Shown: in pieces, positions 16,871 through 24,907 of the stretch
Position numbering within the stretch: the stretch's first letter is position 1
Layout: the number at the start of each line of letters is the position of its first letter
Assembly (NCBI GenBank): GCA_017468425.1
Contig: JAFUIO010000025.1
Location: forward strand, 1-64,000
Reading direction: 5' to 3'
Length of the DNA: 64,000 nt
Origin: Clostridia bacterium
Lineage (GTDB): Bacteria > Bacillota > Clostridia > Oscillospirales > Acutalibacteraceae
Notes under the pieces: model-generated
The model's input: the letters and a program-made list of their open reading frames with translations, nothing else
Databases searched by the model: none
Told to the model about the DNA's origin: nothing
Position numbers and translations under genes: made by a program

Positions 16871-17721
16871 AACCTTTTTACGGAATTGATAACACAATAA
16901 ATAATGATAACGAAAAAGAAAACGGCGATGAATTTTTAATTCAGAAGCCTGATGAAAAATTGTATAAAGAATACGACAATGCAGTTAACGGTGTGCTGGC
17001 AAAGATAGGCAAAAAATTCAGATTACCGTTTATACTGAAAATTTTTCAGTATCTTTTTTGTTGTGCAGGTTTTATATTTCTGAGTGTTCTGGCAGAAATC
17101 GGATTTTCTTCCGAAGCCAAAAATCAGGTTTTCAACACAATTGTAATGCAGATGATTTGCGTAGTTATAATTTGCACAGCGGGTTTTCTGATTCTGCATT
17201 TTGCAGTTAAAAAATTAAAGAAAAAAGAAGAAGAAAACGATGCTCAGGATATGCAAAGCAGAAAAGTCAGGTCCTTACTGCAACAGATTCTGAATGATTT
17301 AGGTGTGCCTTCATACGCTTGTGAAATTGATGTTCTTTCATTCAATTATGAAGTTCAGAAAGACGAAATTAAAATTGATAAATGCGGAATGTCAGTACCG
17401 CTGTTTAATCCGATGAGTTTTAATATTTTTAAAGACGAAGAAAATTTTTATCTTGTTTGCGATTCGGGAAAGTATGCTTTTAAACTTTCTTCAATAAAAA
17501 ATCTTCACAGAATTGAAAATAAAAATGCACTGTTCTTCTGGAACAAAAGCACACCATGTAACGAAGGTGATTACAAGAAATACAAAATGCGTGAAGATGA
17601 AATGGGAAACATCCGTTGTAAAGCGTATTACATTTTAGAAATTGAAAAAGACGGCGAAACGTGGGGAATATATCTTCCCGAATATGAAAAAGAAACAATA
17701 GAAAAAATAAAAATATTTTAG
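16867..17721 (+). CDS. Two-helix membrane protein of unknown function
   Basis: The 284-residue protein has a hydrophilic N-terminal 55 residues, two membrane helices (about 58-80 and 92-115) with a short loop, then a charged KKLKKKEEEN stretch and a soluble C-terminal domain of about 150 residues with several aromatic beta-strand-like segments. The two-helix arrangement resembles the membrane anchor of DUF-type proteins that share operons with HAAS proteins, but I do not recognise the family. Its ATG overlaps the stop of the HAAS gene, and a terminator follows after 14 bases, so it is the last gene of the padR operon. Confidence 0.6.
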   Translation: MKPFYGIDNTINNDNEKENGDEFLIQKPDEKLYKEYDNAVNGVLAKIGKKFRLPFILKIFQYLFCCAGFIFLSVLAEIGFSSEAKNQVFNTIVMQMICVVIICTAGFLILHFAVKKLKKKEEENDAQDMQSRKVRSLLQQILNDLGVPSYACEIDVLSFNYEVQKDEIKIDKCGMSVPLFNPMSFNIFKDEENFYLVCDSGKYAFKLSSIKNLHRIENKNALFFWNKSTPCNEGDYKKYKMREDEMGNIRCKAYYILEIEKDGETWGIYLPEYEKETIEKIKIF

Positions 17722-17734
17722 CAGTAGAAGAGAA

Positions 17735-17765
17735 ACAGACCTTGTAAAACACAAGGTCTGTTTTG
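17735..17765. terminator. Bidirectional terminator between convergent genes
   Basis: AAACAGACCTTGT, loop AAAAC, ACAAGGTCTGTTT. It lies between the padR operon and the minus-strand phosphoesterase gene that ends at 17781. Confidence 0.9.
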
Positions 17766-17780
17766 CTGTAATTTTGAGTT

Positions 17781-18683
17781 TTAATACACAAAGCTATATT
17801 CGTGTTCCGTAACCCATTTTCCGTCATCAAAATCGCGGAAACGGAGAAGAACTTCGTTTTCATAAACTTCAACAACCGCACCGATTCCGGGCTCATATCC
17901 TTCTGTTGCGTGTTCGGTTGATTTGGGAAGATTAATCTGCTGAACGCCGTTCACTTCAGAAACGGAATGGTCTGAAAGTGCAGCATGAGTGTGTCCGCAG
18001 AAGAAAAGAACATTTTCATAATCGTCAATTACATTTGAAAGTCTGTCAGACGGTCCGTCTTCAATGTAATTTACAGGATGGTGAGAAAAAACAAAAACAG
18101 GTTTATTTTCCTTTGTTGCTTCGTCAAGGACACCTTTGAGCCATTCAAGCTGTGCATCGGAAATGTCAATTCCGTTGACAGAATCGCTTTCAGTTGTGAG
18201 AACAATAAAATAGTATCCGTCAATGATTTTACAGTAATTATTTTTTTCAATTTTACAACCTGCAAAGTTTGCGTAGTTGTTGAATCTCTCATACATTTTG
18301 TCGTATCCGCCGGTGCCGTTTGCATAGTCGTGGTTACCGGGAGCTATTATAAGATTTTCAGCAGGTTTTGACAATGCAAGAGCACCGAAAAAGAAAATAC
18401 TTTCAATATCCTGTCCGTTCATTGTGTTATCGCCTAAAAAAACAAGAGTGTCGTTGTTTTTGCTGTTGTTTACTTCTTTGAGGATTTCAGAGTATTCCTT
18501 GAAAGTCTGATAATTATTGCCTTCAATATGAATATCGGAAAGCACTGTAAAACTTGTTTTGAGTGCTTCGGGGTCTTTTGCATCGTAACTGTCTGTAGGC
18601 GGGATTATAAAAGACAGCGGAAGATAAAGAAGTGTAAAAACTGTCAAAATTACGTGTTTTGCAAAATCGAGATAAACGTTCAT
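17781..18683 (-). CDS. Membrane-anchored calcineurin-like phosphoesterase
   Basis: A hydrophobic N-terminal segment (about residues 9-28) acts as signal anchor. The rest is a metallophosphoesterase with all five metal motifs: SDIH (D50, H52), GDNTMNG (about 81), GNHD (about 116), SHHP (about 202) and GHTH (about 232). Unlike the other phosphoesterases in this window, motif I is the canonical D-x-H. These enzymes use two metal ions to hydrolyse phosphate esters; substrate unknown. A promoter (TTTACA-18-TATAAT) lies on the minus strand. It is divergent from the sialidase-fold gene, and AGAAGG precedes the ATG. Confidence 0.85.
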   Translation of the reverse strand: MNVYLDFAKHVILTVFTLLYLPLSFIIPPTDSYDAKDPEALKTSFTVLSDIHIEGNNYQTFKEYSEILKEVNNSKNNDTLVFLGDNTMNGQDIESIFFFGALALSKPAENLIIAPGNHDYANGTGGYDKMYERFNNYANFAGCKIEKNNYCKIIDGYYFIVLTTESDSVNGIDISDAQLEWLKGVLDEATKENKPVFVFSHHPVNYIEDGPSDRLSNVIDDYENVLFFCGHTHAALSDHSVSEVNGVQQINLPKSTEHATEGYEPGIGAVVEVYENEVLLRFRDFDDGKWVTEHEYSFVY

Positions 18684-18709
18684 AAAATAACCTTCTTTCG
18701 TTTTTCTAT

Positions 18710-18739
18710 ATTATATCATCAATAAAGGTATAATGTAAA
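18710..18739 (-). promoter_or_regulatory. Promoter for the phosphoesterase gene
   Basis: Minus-strand TTTACA (18739-18734), 18-base spacer, TATAAT (18715-18710). Confidence 0.75.
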
Positions 18740-18745
18740 GATAAC

Positions 18746-18774
18746 TTGAAAGTTTAATATTTTTATGATACAAT
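18746..18774 (+). promoter_or_regulatory. Promoter for the sialidase-fold/transporter operon
   Basis: TTGAAA (18746-18751), 17-base spacer, TACAAT (18769-18774). It is only seven bases from the divergent promoter, so the two -35 regions almost touch and shared control is possible. Confidence 0.8.
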
Positions 18775-18809
18775 TCTGTCATCGTATAAACTGTAAAGCA
18801 GGTGTGAGA

Positions 18810-19994
18810 ATGGATAAAATTTGTTTTAAACTGATGATAATATTTCTGACAATTTTCAGATTTATTTTTTCTTTTGACGCAAACGTTGATTATGATAAAC
18901 TTCCAGTTAATTTTGAAGTGGAAAGTGTGAGCGACATTTTTGTTCCCGCAAGTCCTGATGCAAATGTAAGTGAATATCCCACAATTATAAAGCTTTGCCA
19001 TCAGGAAAACGAAGAAGACAACGGAAAGCTTCTCGTTGCTTTTGAAAAATGGGGAGGTACATATCCCGTTTACAGAAGTGACGATGACGGAAAAACATGG
19101 GAGCATATATCGTTTGTAAAAGATAATTTTAATGAAGGTTATTATAACGAGTGGATGCCCTTTTTGTATGAGCTTCCGGCAGATATGGGTTCTTTCTCCA
19201 AAGGTACAATTATCCTCGCTGCAACATCAATACTCGGTGCAGGAGATAACATTTCTTCAAGCACAATCACATTATACTCAAGCACAGACCTTGGTAAAAC
19301 GTGGAATGCTTTCTGCAACGTAGACAAAGCGGGAGGTATTGACTGGGGCGTGTGGGAGCCGTATTTTATATATGAAGAAGAAACAGGCAGACTTTTCTGC
19401 TTTTATTCAGATGATTCAGACCCTGAACATTCACAAAAGCTGGTTTACAAATATTCAACAGACCTTGTAAACTGGAGTGAAAAATATGAATGCGTGGCTT
19501 GCAGTGACCCTGATTTACGTCCCGGAATGCCTTCTGTTACAAAAATGGGTAACGGAGAATATTTTTTGGCATATGAAATTGTAGGTAAGGATGATGTTCC
19601 GATTTATTACAGAAAAACAACTTCCCTTGATGATTGGGGCGATGTTTCCGATTGCGGAAAAGTTGTTTCTGCTACAGGCAAAAGATTAGGTTCATCTCCT
19701 TATGTTGCGTGGACACCTGCAGGGGGAGAGTGCGGCACACTTGTGGTTGTTGCACATCATAATGCAAAATACGGAAGCAGCACAGGCAGCGATATGTTTT
19801 TAAGTTTTGACTACGGAAAAACTTTTGTGCCCATAGATAATCCCATACCGTATTCGCACGAATTTACGGAAAGATGCGGCTACAGTCCGTCACTGTTTTT
19901 CTCCGAAGACGGCTCAACTCTTTATTATGTAAATAATCCCGATTGCCTGGGCACTACATACAAAATAACAATGGCAAAAATAAAAATATCATAG
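18810..19994 (+). CDS. Secreted sialidase-fold (BNR/Asp-box) protein
   Basis: An N-terminal hydrophobic signal (about residues 3-21) is followed by a six-bladed beta-propeller pattern. Asp-box motifs are visible: SDDDGKTWEH, SSTDLGKTWN and SFDYGKTF, plus repeated blades with VYKYSTDLVNWS. This is the sialidase/neuraminidase-type fold of exo-glycosidases (GH33, GH93 and relatives); the arginine triad needed for true sialidases cannot be confirmed by eye. ATG 18810 is chosen because AGGTGTGAG lies just before it and starts the signal; the longer frame from 18765 adds a poor N-terminus. A membrane transporter follows after 31 bases in the same operon. Confidence 0.75.
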   Translation: MDKICFKLMIIFLTIFRFIFSFDANVDYDKLPVNFEVESVSDIFVPASPDANVSEYPTIIKLCHQENEEDNGKLLVAFEKWGGTYPVYRSDDDGKTWEHISFVKDNFNEGYYNEWMPFLYELPADMGSFSKGTIILAATSILGAGDNISSSTITLYSSTDLGKTWNAFCNVDKAGGIDWGVWEPYFIYEEETGRLFCFYSDDSDPEHSQKLVYKYSTDLVNWSEKYECVACSDPDLRPGMPSVTKMGNGEYFLAYEIVGKDDVPIYYRKTTSLDDWGDVSDCGKVVSATGKRLGSSPYVAWTPAGGECGTLVVVAHHNAKYGSSTGSDMFLSFDYGKTFVPIDNPIPYSHEFTERCGYSPSLFFSEDGSTLYYVNNPDCLGTTYKITMAKIKIS

Positions 19995-20025
19995 TTTAAA
20001 AATACTGAAAGAAAGAAATGATTAA

Positions 20026-21246
20026 ATGACAAACTCGTTGACAGGAAAAAAATCAAATTTTCTTATTTTTCTTTGCTGGGCAGCGTATACTTCAGCGTAT
20101 GTAGCAAGGCTTAATTACAACGCATCAATGGTTGAAATTCTCGCTCAGCTTGGCACAACAAAGGAGGCCGCAGGAACAGTAAGCTCGTTTTTCTTTTTTG
20201 CTTACGGTGCAGGCCAGCTTGTGAACGGACTTCTCTGCAAAAAATATAACACAAAATATTCTGTTGCCGTTGCTCTTGCGGCATCGTGTGTTATCAACTT
20301 TTCAATGACTTATTGTCAGGGAATTGAAATGATGAAATATCTCTGGATGCTCAACGGTATTTTCCAGTCAATTCTCTGGGCATCTCTTATTAAAACTCTT
20401 TCTGATAATCTTGCAGATAACAAGCTTTCCAGAGCAGTTATGGTGATGAGTACCACAGTAGCAACAGGTACTTTCACCGCATACGGTCTTGCGGCACTTT
20501 TCTCTGCCCTTGAAATGAAATGGACTTTAATTTTCTATGTTGGATCTGCTCTTGTGGGAATAGTTGCAGTAATCTGGTTTATCGGAATGAGCAGTATCCG
20601 TAAAGATAAAAACGGAATTGAAGAGAGCGAAAAAACAGAAAAGAAAAAATTATCCGTCACTCCCGTGCTTGTTATGAGTGTTGTTGTAATACTTATTTCT
20701 GCAGTTACAAACGGGTTTATAAAGGACGGTGTTACAACATGGGTGCCGTCAATTCTTAAAGAAGAATTGGGTGTACCTTCATCACTTTCAATTATTGTAA
20801 CGCTGCTTCTTCCCGTGCTTTCAATTTTCGGTGCATCTCTTGTGAAAGTACTTCACAAAAAACAGAAAAACGAAAATGTACTTAACGGAATTTTTTATTT
20901 CGGAGCAATGATTCTTGCAGGACTTATTATTCTTACAATCAATCTGAAATCAGTGCCTCTCACACTTGCTCTTTTCGGCGGAATTGCCTGTCTTATGTCG
21001 GCAGTCAATAACGTAATAACAAGCGTTGTTCCTCTTTATTCAAGAGATAAAATTGATTCAGGACTTTCAGCAGGTCTTCTCAACACATTCTGCTATGTGG
21101 GAAGTACACTTGCAACATCGCTTCTCGGAAAAATTGCAGACACAAAAGGCTGGAATGATGTGTTCCTCTGCATACTTATTTTTACTGTTGCGGCTTTTGC
21201 AGTGTGCGTTGTTTCGGCAGTTATTACAAGAAAAAAGAAAATATAA
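20026..21246 (+). CDS. MFS transporter, GlpT/UhpT-like
   Basis: The 406-residue protein has twelve predicted membrane helices. The first helix region WAAYTSAYVARLNYNASM resembles the organophosphate:phosphate antiporter (GlpT/UhpT) branch of the major facilitator superfamily, where this R-x-N-x-x-x-A pattern is usual. Such carriers bring in glycerol-3-phosphate or hexose phosphates in exchange for phosphate. It is 31 bases downstream of the sialidase-fold gene, with no promoter between, so both are probably one operon. A sugar or sugar acid released outside could be the substrate (inference). A strong terminator follows. Confidence 0.8.
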   Translation: MTNSLTGKKSNFLIFLCWAAYTSAYVARLNYNASMVEILAQLGTTKEAAGTVSSFFFFAYGAGQLVNGLLCKKYNTKYSVAVALAASCVINFSMTYCQGIEMMKYLWMLNGIFQSILWASLIKTLSDNLADNKLSRAVMVMSTTVATGTFTAYGLAALFSALEMKWTLIFYVGSALVGIVAVIWFIGMSSIRKDKNGIEESEKTEKKKLSVTPVLVMSVVVILISAVTNGFIKDGVTTWVPSILKEELGVPSSLSIIVTLLLPVLSIFGASLVKVLHKKQKNENVLNGIFYFGAMILAGLIILTINLKSVPLTLALFGGIACLMSAVNNVITSVVPLYSRDKIDSGLSAGLLNTFCYVGSTLATSLLGKIADTKGWNDVFLCILIFTVAAFAVCVVSAVITRKKKI

Positions 21247-21251
21247 ATAAT

Positions 21252-21292
21252 AAAAAATCCCGTCAGATATTCTGAATCTGACGGGATTTTTT
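21252..21292. terminator. Bidirectional terminator between convergent transporters
   Basis: AAAAAATCCCGTCAGAT, loop ATTCTGA, ATCTGACGGGATTTTTT. It serves both the plus-strand MFS gene and the minus-strand GPH transporter gene. Confidence 0.95.
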
Positions 21293-21305
21293 ATGGAAAA
21301 TCTGA

Positions 21306-22739
21306 TTAATTTTCTTCAGTTTTTCTGCGTTTTTCAAGCTCTGCTTCAACTTCTGCTTTCTGCTGGGGTGTGTATCTGATAAAGAGAAGGGGTATAATGT
21401 AAAGCAGTGCGGCAATTGCAGGAGTAAGCATAACAAGGGGCCATATCCAGTTTTCAAATGCCTGTGACTGTGTGCCGATGAAAACTGCACCGGGTACGTC
21501 TGCAACTTCTTTGTAGTTCATAAGCGAAAGTGCAAACATTGCAAGGGCACCTGTAATACCGCTTGAAATTTTTGTAAAGAATGTCTGCATCGCGAAAGTA
21601 ACGCCTTCTGTGCGTTTGCCTGTTTTCCATTCCATATAGTCCACACTGTCGCAGAAAAGTGAAGTCTGTGCAATGGAAGCGGCACCTGAAAGAAGAGAAC
21701 ACAAAGACATAATTACCATACCGATAAGGAGATTAATGCCGTTATAGCCGATAAAATAAGCAATAACTCTGCCTACAATTGTGGATATCTGAATTGCAAT
21801 GAGAACATTTTTATACCCTTTGAAAAGGTGTTTGAATTTATCTGCAAAAATCATTCCGAGGAAACTGGGTGCGTATGTGATTGCACCGTAAACTGTTGTA
21901 AGTGTAAGAGGTCCGAGAACAATTCCCGCAAATGAAATTTCAGGGATTTTATATTTGAAGAAGTATGTAACAAGGTTGTTGCCGAAAGCGAGTGAGCCGA
22001 AAATGTTGGAAAGAGTAACGAGCATAAGCATCTTGTTACTGAACAGAAGTTTGAAACATTCTGCAATAGAATTTTGCTGTGATTCAGGCTTGACAAGACG
22101 CACTCTTTCCTGTGCGGCATAACATTTTGTGCTGACAAGAGCACCGCCGAGGCCGAAGATTGCTGCAAACAAAACAGTCATAAGTGCAAGAGAATTTCCT
22201 GATTGTTTTGCAACCAATTCCATTATCATAGGAATTACCGCGCTGAAAATACCGTAGAAAATTGAACCTACCGTACGTGCCAACTGAACAAATTTGTCGC
22301 GTTCATCAGAATCGGGAGTAACAACGGAAGTCATACCCCATATTGCAACGTCCTGCAGGGTGTAAGTGATATCCCAGCAGAGATACATTATCACAAAATA
22401 TCCCACACGAAGCCACAGAAGATTTTCTGCAGTTGAAAAAACAACGAAGATAAGAACTGTGAAAATGCCTACGGGTACGGGTGTGTATTTGAGCAGAGGT
22501 CTTAATTTTTCTCCGTTTTTAAAACGGCGACGGTCAACGAGTGAGCCGATAATGGGGTCGTTCACACCGTCCCATATTTTCATAATAATAAGAAGTACAG
22601 CAACTACAGATGCAGGGAATGCGGCAATATCGGTAAGAAAGTAATTGAAAAACGATGCACCGATAAAGCAGTAAACAATGTTCTGCCCTGCAAGGCCGGT
22701 AAGGAAATTGAACCGTTCTTTTTTGCTTATGTATTTCAC
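21306..22739 (-). CDS. GPH-family sugar:cation symporter (MelB-like)
   Basis: The 477-residue protein has about twelve membrane helices and the glycoside-pentoside-hexuronide (GPH) signature DGVNDPIIGSLVDRRRF (about residues 57-74), typical of MelB/XylP/UidB-type transporters that carry oligosaccharides or glycosides with Na+ or H+. GTG 22739 is preferred as start: GGGGTG lies six bases before it, whereas the GTG at 22748 would overlap that site. The gene lies downstream of the Dabb-domain gene on the same strand, with a 63-base gap that holds an inverted repeat (CGCCG/CGGCG). Substrate cannot be read from sequence. Confidence 0.85.
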   Translation of the reverse strand: MKYISKKERFNFLTGLAGQNIVYCFIGASFFNYFLTDIAAFPASVVAVLLIIMKIWDGVNDPIIGSLVDRRRFKNGEKLRPLLKYTPVPVGIFTVLIFVVFSTAENLLWLRVGYFVIMYLCWDITYTLQDVAIWGMTSVVTPDSDERDKFVQLARTVGSIFYGIFSAVIPMIMELVAKQSGNSLALMTVLFAAIFGLGGALVSTKCYAAQERVRLVKPESQQNSIAECFKLLFSNKMLMLVTLSNIFGSLAFGNNLVTYFFKYKIPEISFAGIVLGPLTLTTVYGAITYAPSFLGMIFADKFKHLFKGYKNVLIAIQISTIVGRVIAYFIGYNGINLLIGMVIMSLCSLLSGAASIAQTSLFCDSVDYMEWKTGKRTEGVTFAMQTFFTKISSGITGALAMFALSLMNYKEVADVPGAVFIGTQSQAFENWIWPLVMLTPAIAALLYIIPLLFIRYTPQQKAEVEAELEKRRKTEEN

Positions 22740-22802
22740 AAAAAACACCCCTTTAAAATTTCGCCGACTACTTTTGGGCAGCCGGCGTTTAAGTTTGCAA
22801 AA

Positions 22803-23102
22803 TTATTTTGTTTCGTAATCAAAAGAAAGTCTTGTGTCAACGTTGGGTCTTACTTTACCGTTTGCGATTTCAACATGGAGAGGATGTTTCTGATAGTTGC
22901 TGAGAGCCTCTGCACTTTCAAAAGTTGAGTCCATCATAATATCTCCCGTTGAAGCGGGAAAACTTTCTGTTAAAATGTGCATTTCCGTAAGGCCGTCAAT
23001 TTTTCCTACAAGGCCTTCAAGGGCTTCTTTGATTTCCTTTGCACAAGCAGCTTTGTCGGAAACTTCATCTTTGAGTTTCCAGATAATCATGTGTTTTACC
23101 AT
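22803..23102 (-). CDS. Dabb (stress-responsive A/B barrel) protein
   Basis: The 99-residue protein starts MVKHMIIWKLKDE and has the spacing of the Dabb alpha/beta-barrel family (dimeric ferredoxin-like fold): VKHMIIWK strand, long helix with ALEGLVGKI, strand EMHILTES, and the C-terminal FESAEALSNYQKHPLHVE motif. Members include small stress proteins and some enzymes of polyketide or cannabinoid pathways; most bacterial ones have no known role. AAAGGA precedes the ATG by about nine bases. It lies 32 bases after the 3' end of RNase P RNA with no clear terminator between, so it may be read from the rnpB promoter. Confidence 0.85.
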   Translation of the reverse strand: MVKHMIIWKLKDEVSDKAACAKEIKEALEGLVGKIDGLTEMHILTESFPASTGDIMMDSTFESAEALSNYQKHPLHVEIANGKVRPNVDTRLSFDYETK

Positions 23103-23134
23103 TATATATTTTCCTTTCGGTTATTTTAAAAAGC

Positions 23135-23469
23135 GAGAAGGTCTGTAAGCCGAGTTCTGTCGTTTAAGGCAATCATCTTTCTAGGCGTTACGTTGCCGTA
23201 ACGCTCAAGCCACCCTTCGAGATATACATCGAGCAAATGCAGAATCTCAGTCGGTGTTGCTCCGGATAGGGTTTACTTGGCTGTGCAGTCTCCTGCACAC
23301 CGGTGCGCTCTTACCGCACCATCTCAACCTTACCGCGAAAAATCACGGCGGTATATTTCTATGCACTTTCCCTAAGGTCACCCTCGGCGGCCGTTAGCCG
23401 TTATCCTGCTCTGTGGGGCTCGGACTTTCCTCGCCTGAAAAAATTCAGCCGCGACTGCCCAACCTTCTC
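23135..23469 (-). ncRNA. rnpB: RNase P RNA (bacterial type A)
   Basis: The minus strand contains the conserved ribozyme elements in order: 5' end GAGAAGGTTGGGCAGTCGCG, the GAGGAAAGTCCGAGCCCC region of CR-I (near 23430-23415), AACGGCTAACGGCC, GAGGGTGACCTTAGGGAAAG, then GTAAACCCTATCCGGAGCAA (CR-IV region, near 23273) and the closing CGACAGAACTCGGCTTACAG before CCTTCTC. The two ends (GAGAAGG/CCTTCTC) form helix P1. Length of about 335 bases is normal. It processes the 5' ends of tRNAs. A strong promoter precedes it with the start base about seven bases after the -10. Confidence 0.97.
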
Positions 23470-23476
23470 AAAATAA

Positions 23477-23505
23477 ATTTTAAAACAAAAAGATGTGTTT
23501 GTCAA
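23477..23505 (-). promoter_or_regulatory. rnpB promoter
   Basis: Minus-strand TTGACA (23505-23500), 17-base spacer, TAAAAT (23482-23477). The predicted start agrees with the mature 5' end of the RNA. Confidence 0.9.
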
Positions 23506-23532
23506 TAAAATAGCTCAATTTAACTTTAGTTA

Positions 23533-23561
23533 TTGCATAATAATGCGTTTTGGTGTAAAAT
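23533..23561 (+). promoter_or_regulatory. Promoter for the LCP gene
   Basis: TTGCAT (23533-23538), 17-base spacer, TAAAAT (23556-23561), divergent from the rnpB promoter. Confidence 0.7.
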
Positions 23562-23598
23562 GACTTTGTAGATTTAATTTTAAATAAGGATGATGATT

Positions 23599-24894
23599 TT
23601 GGCAGATTATAACGGACGCAGACCTTCTGATATACCGGTGAACAGAAACCGCAACACTCAGAATAATGCCGGCAGACAAAGCAATCCTTACAGTTACGAC
23701 GACCTTATGCGTCGTGCAAACGGACAAGCACCTGTCAGACGGAAGCAACCTGCAGAAAACAGAGAAAATGATATATATGTGGGCAGAAATCCTGAGCGAC
23801 GTCAGCCGCGAAGAAACAGTTATGACAGTTACAGGGAGGATATCAGCATTTCTTCAGGTAACAGACGCGTAAATCCGCAAGACGGCAGGCGTGCAAATCC
23901 GCAGCCTGCAGAGTATTCAAAAGGCGGCTCACGTAAAACTGCAAAAGCACCAAAAGAAGAGAAAAGCGGATTCTTCAGAAAATTTATGGCAATTGTAATC
24001 GTTCTTGCTATAGTTTATGTAGGTGCTACGGGATATATCTGTTCTGTTTTTGCAAACACAGAATATGTTAAAACAGAAAGCAGTTTCAACTCATCCCAAG
24101 GTCTTGTAAACGACAGCAGAGTCAAAAATATTCTTCTTTTAGGCGTTGACGATAAAAAAGGCGGAAACACTTCAAGAAGTGATACGATGATTCTTGTATC
24201 TATCGATAAAAAACACCGTCAGCTGAAGCTTACATCTTTTCTGCGTGATACATATGTGGAAATTCCCGGTCACGGAGAAAACAGAATGAATGCTGCCTGC
24301 ACATACGGCGGACCTCAGCTTGTAATGGAAACTATTGAACACAACTTCGGCATAGATGTAGACAATTATCTTCTTGTTGATTTTTCGGCATTTGAAGATA
24401 TTGTAGACGGCTTAGGCGGTGTAACTGTGGAAGTTGAACAGAGAGAAGCCGAGTTTATCAATAACACCACAAGGTATACCATTGACTATGGTGAAAATGT
24501 AAAACTTACAGGCGGAGAAGCTCTGACATATGTAAGAATCAGAAAGCTGGACAGCGATTTTTACAGAACACAGCGTCAGCGTAAGGTTATTGCATCAATT
24601 CTTGAACAAGTGAAAAAAACCAATCCTTTTGAACTTGTTGATATGGGAAAAACTGTTATGGAATATATCGAAACTGATATGAACAGCCTTCAGCTTACTT
24701 TCCTTGCAGAGGGTGCGGTGCTTTCTTATATGCATTATGATATGGTGCAGTCAAGAGTTCCTGTTGATGAAAATTACACATCTCAGACAATCAACGGTGC
24801 ATCTGTGCTTGTTATAGACAGAGATGCAACGGCACGTAAGGTGCAGGATTTTATTTATGAAAAAGCTGAAATCGAAGAAGAAACAACAGATTAA
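23599..24894 (+). CDS. LytR-CpsA-Psr (LCP) family cell-wall ligase
   Basis: The 431-residue protein has a disordered Arg/Asn/Pro-rich cytosolic N-terminus (about 115 residues), one membrane helix (MAIVIVLAIVYVGATGYI, about 130-148) and an outer LCP domain with ILLLGVDDKKG, RSDTMILVSID, LKLTSFLRDTYVEIPGHG, the RMNAACTYGG motif, NYLLVDFSAFEDIVD and YVRIRKLDSDFYRTQRQR. LCP enzymes transfer lipid-linked glycopolymers (teichoic acid, capsule, glycans) to peptidoglycan. Start: TTG 23599 has AAGGA eight bases upstream; the ATGs at 23590 and 23593 overlap or crowd that site. A zinc-ribbon membrane protein follows after 13 bases, so both form an operon. The rml genes elsewhere in the window could supply rhamnose for such polymers. 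Confidence 0.9.
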   Translation: MADYNGRRPSDIPVNRNRNTQNNAGRQSNPYSYDDLMRRANGQAPVRRKQPAENRENDIYVGRNPERRQPRRNSYDSYREDISISSGNRRVNPQDGRRANPQPAEYSKGGSRKTAKAPKEEKSGFFRKFMAIVIVLAIVYVGATGYICSVFANTEYVKTESSFNSSQGLVNDSRVKNILLLGVDDKKGGNTSRSDTMILVSIDKKHRQLKLTSFLRDTYVEIPGHGENRMNAACTYGGPQLVMETIEHNFGIDVDNYLLVDFSAFEDIVDGLGGVTVEVEQREAEFINNTTRYTIDYGENVKLTGGEALTYVRIRKLDSDFYRTQRQRKVIASILEQVKKTNPFELVDMGKTVMEYIETDMNSLQLTFLAEGAVLSYMHYDMVQSRVPVDENYTSQTINGASVLVIDRDATARKVQDFIYEKAEIEEETTD

Positions 24895-24907
24895 AGGAGA
24901 GAAACCT

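Noticed and set aside
9173-21246. A single polysaccharide utilisation locus
   Set aside because: The glycan-active genes have separate promoters, terminators, strands and regulators, and no SusC/D-like or shared transporter/regulator set is present.
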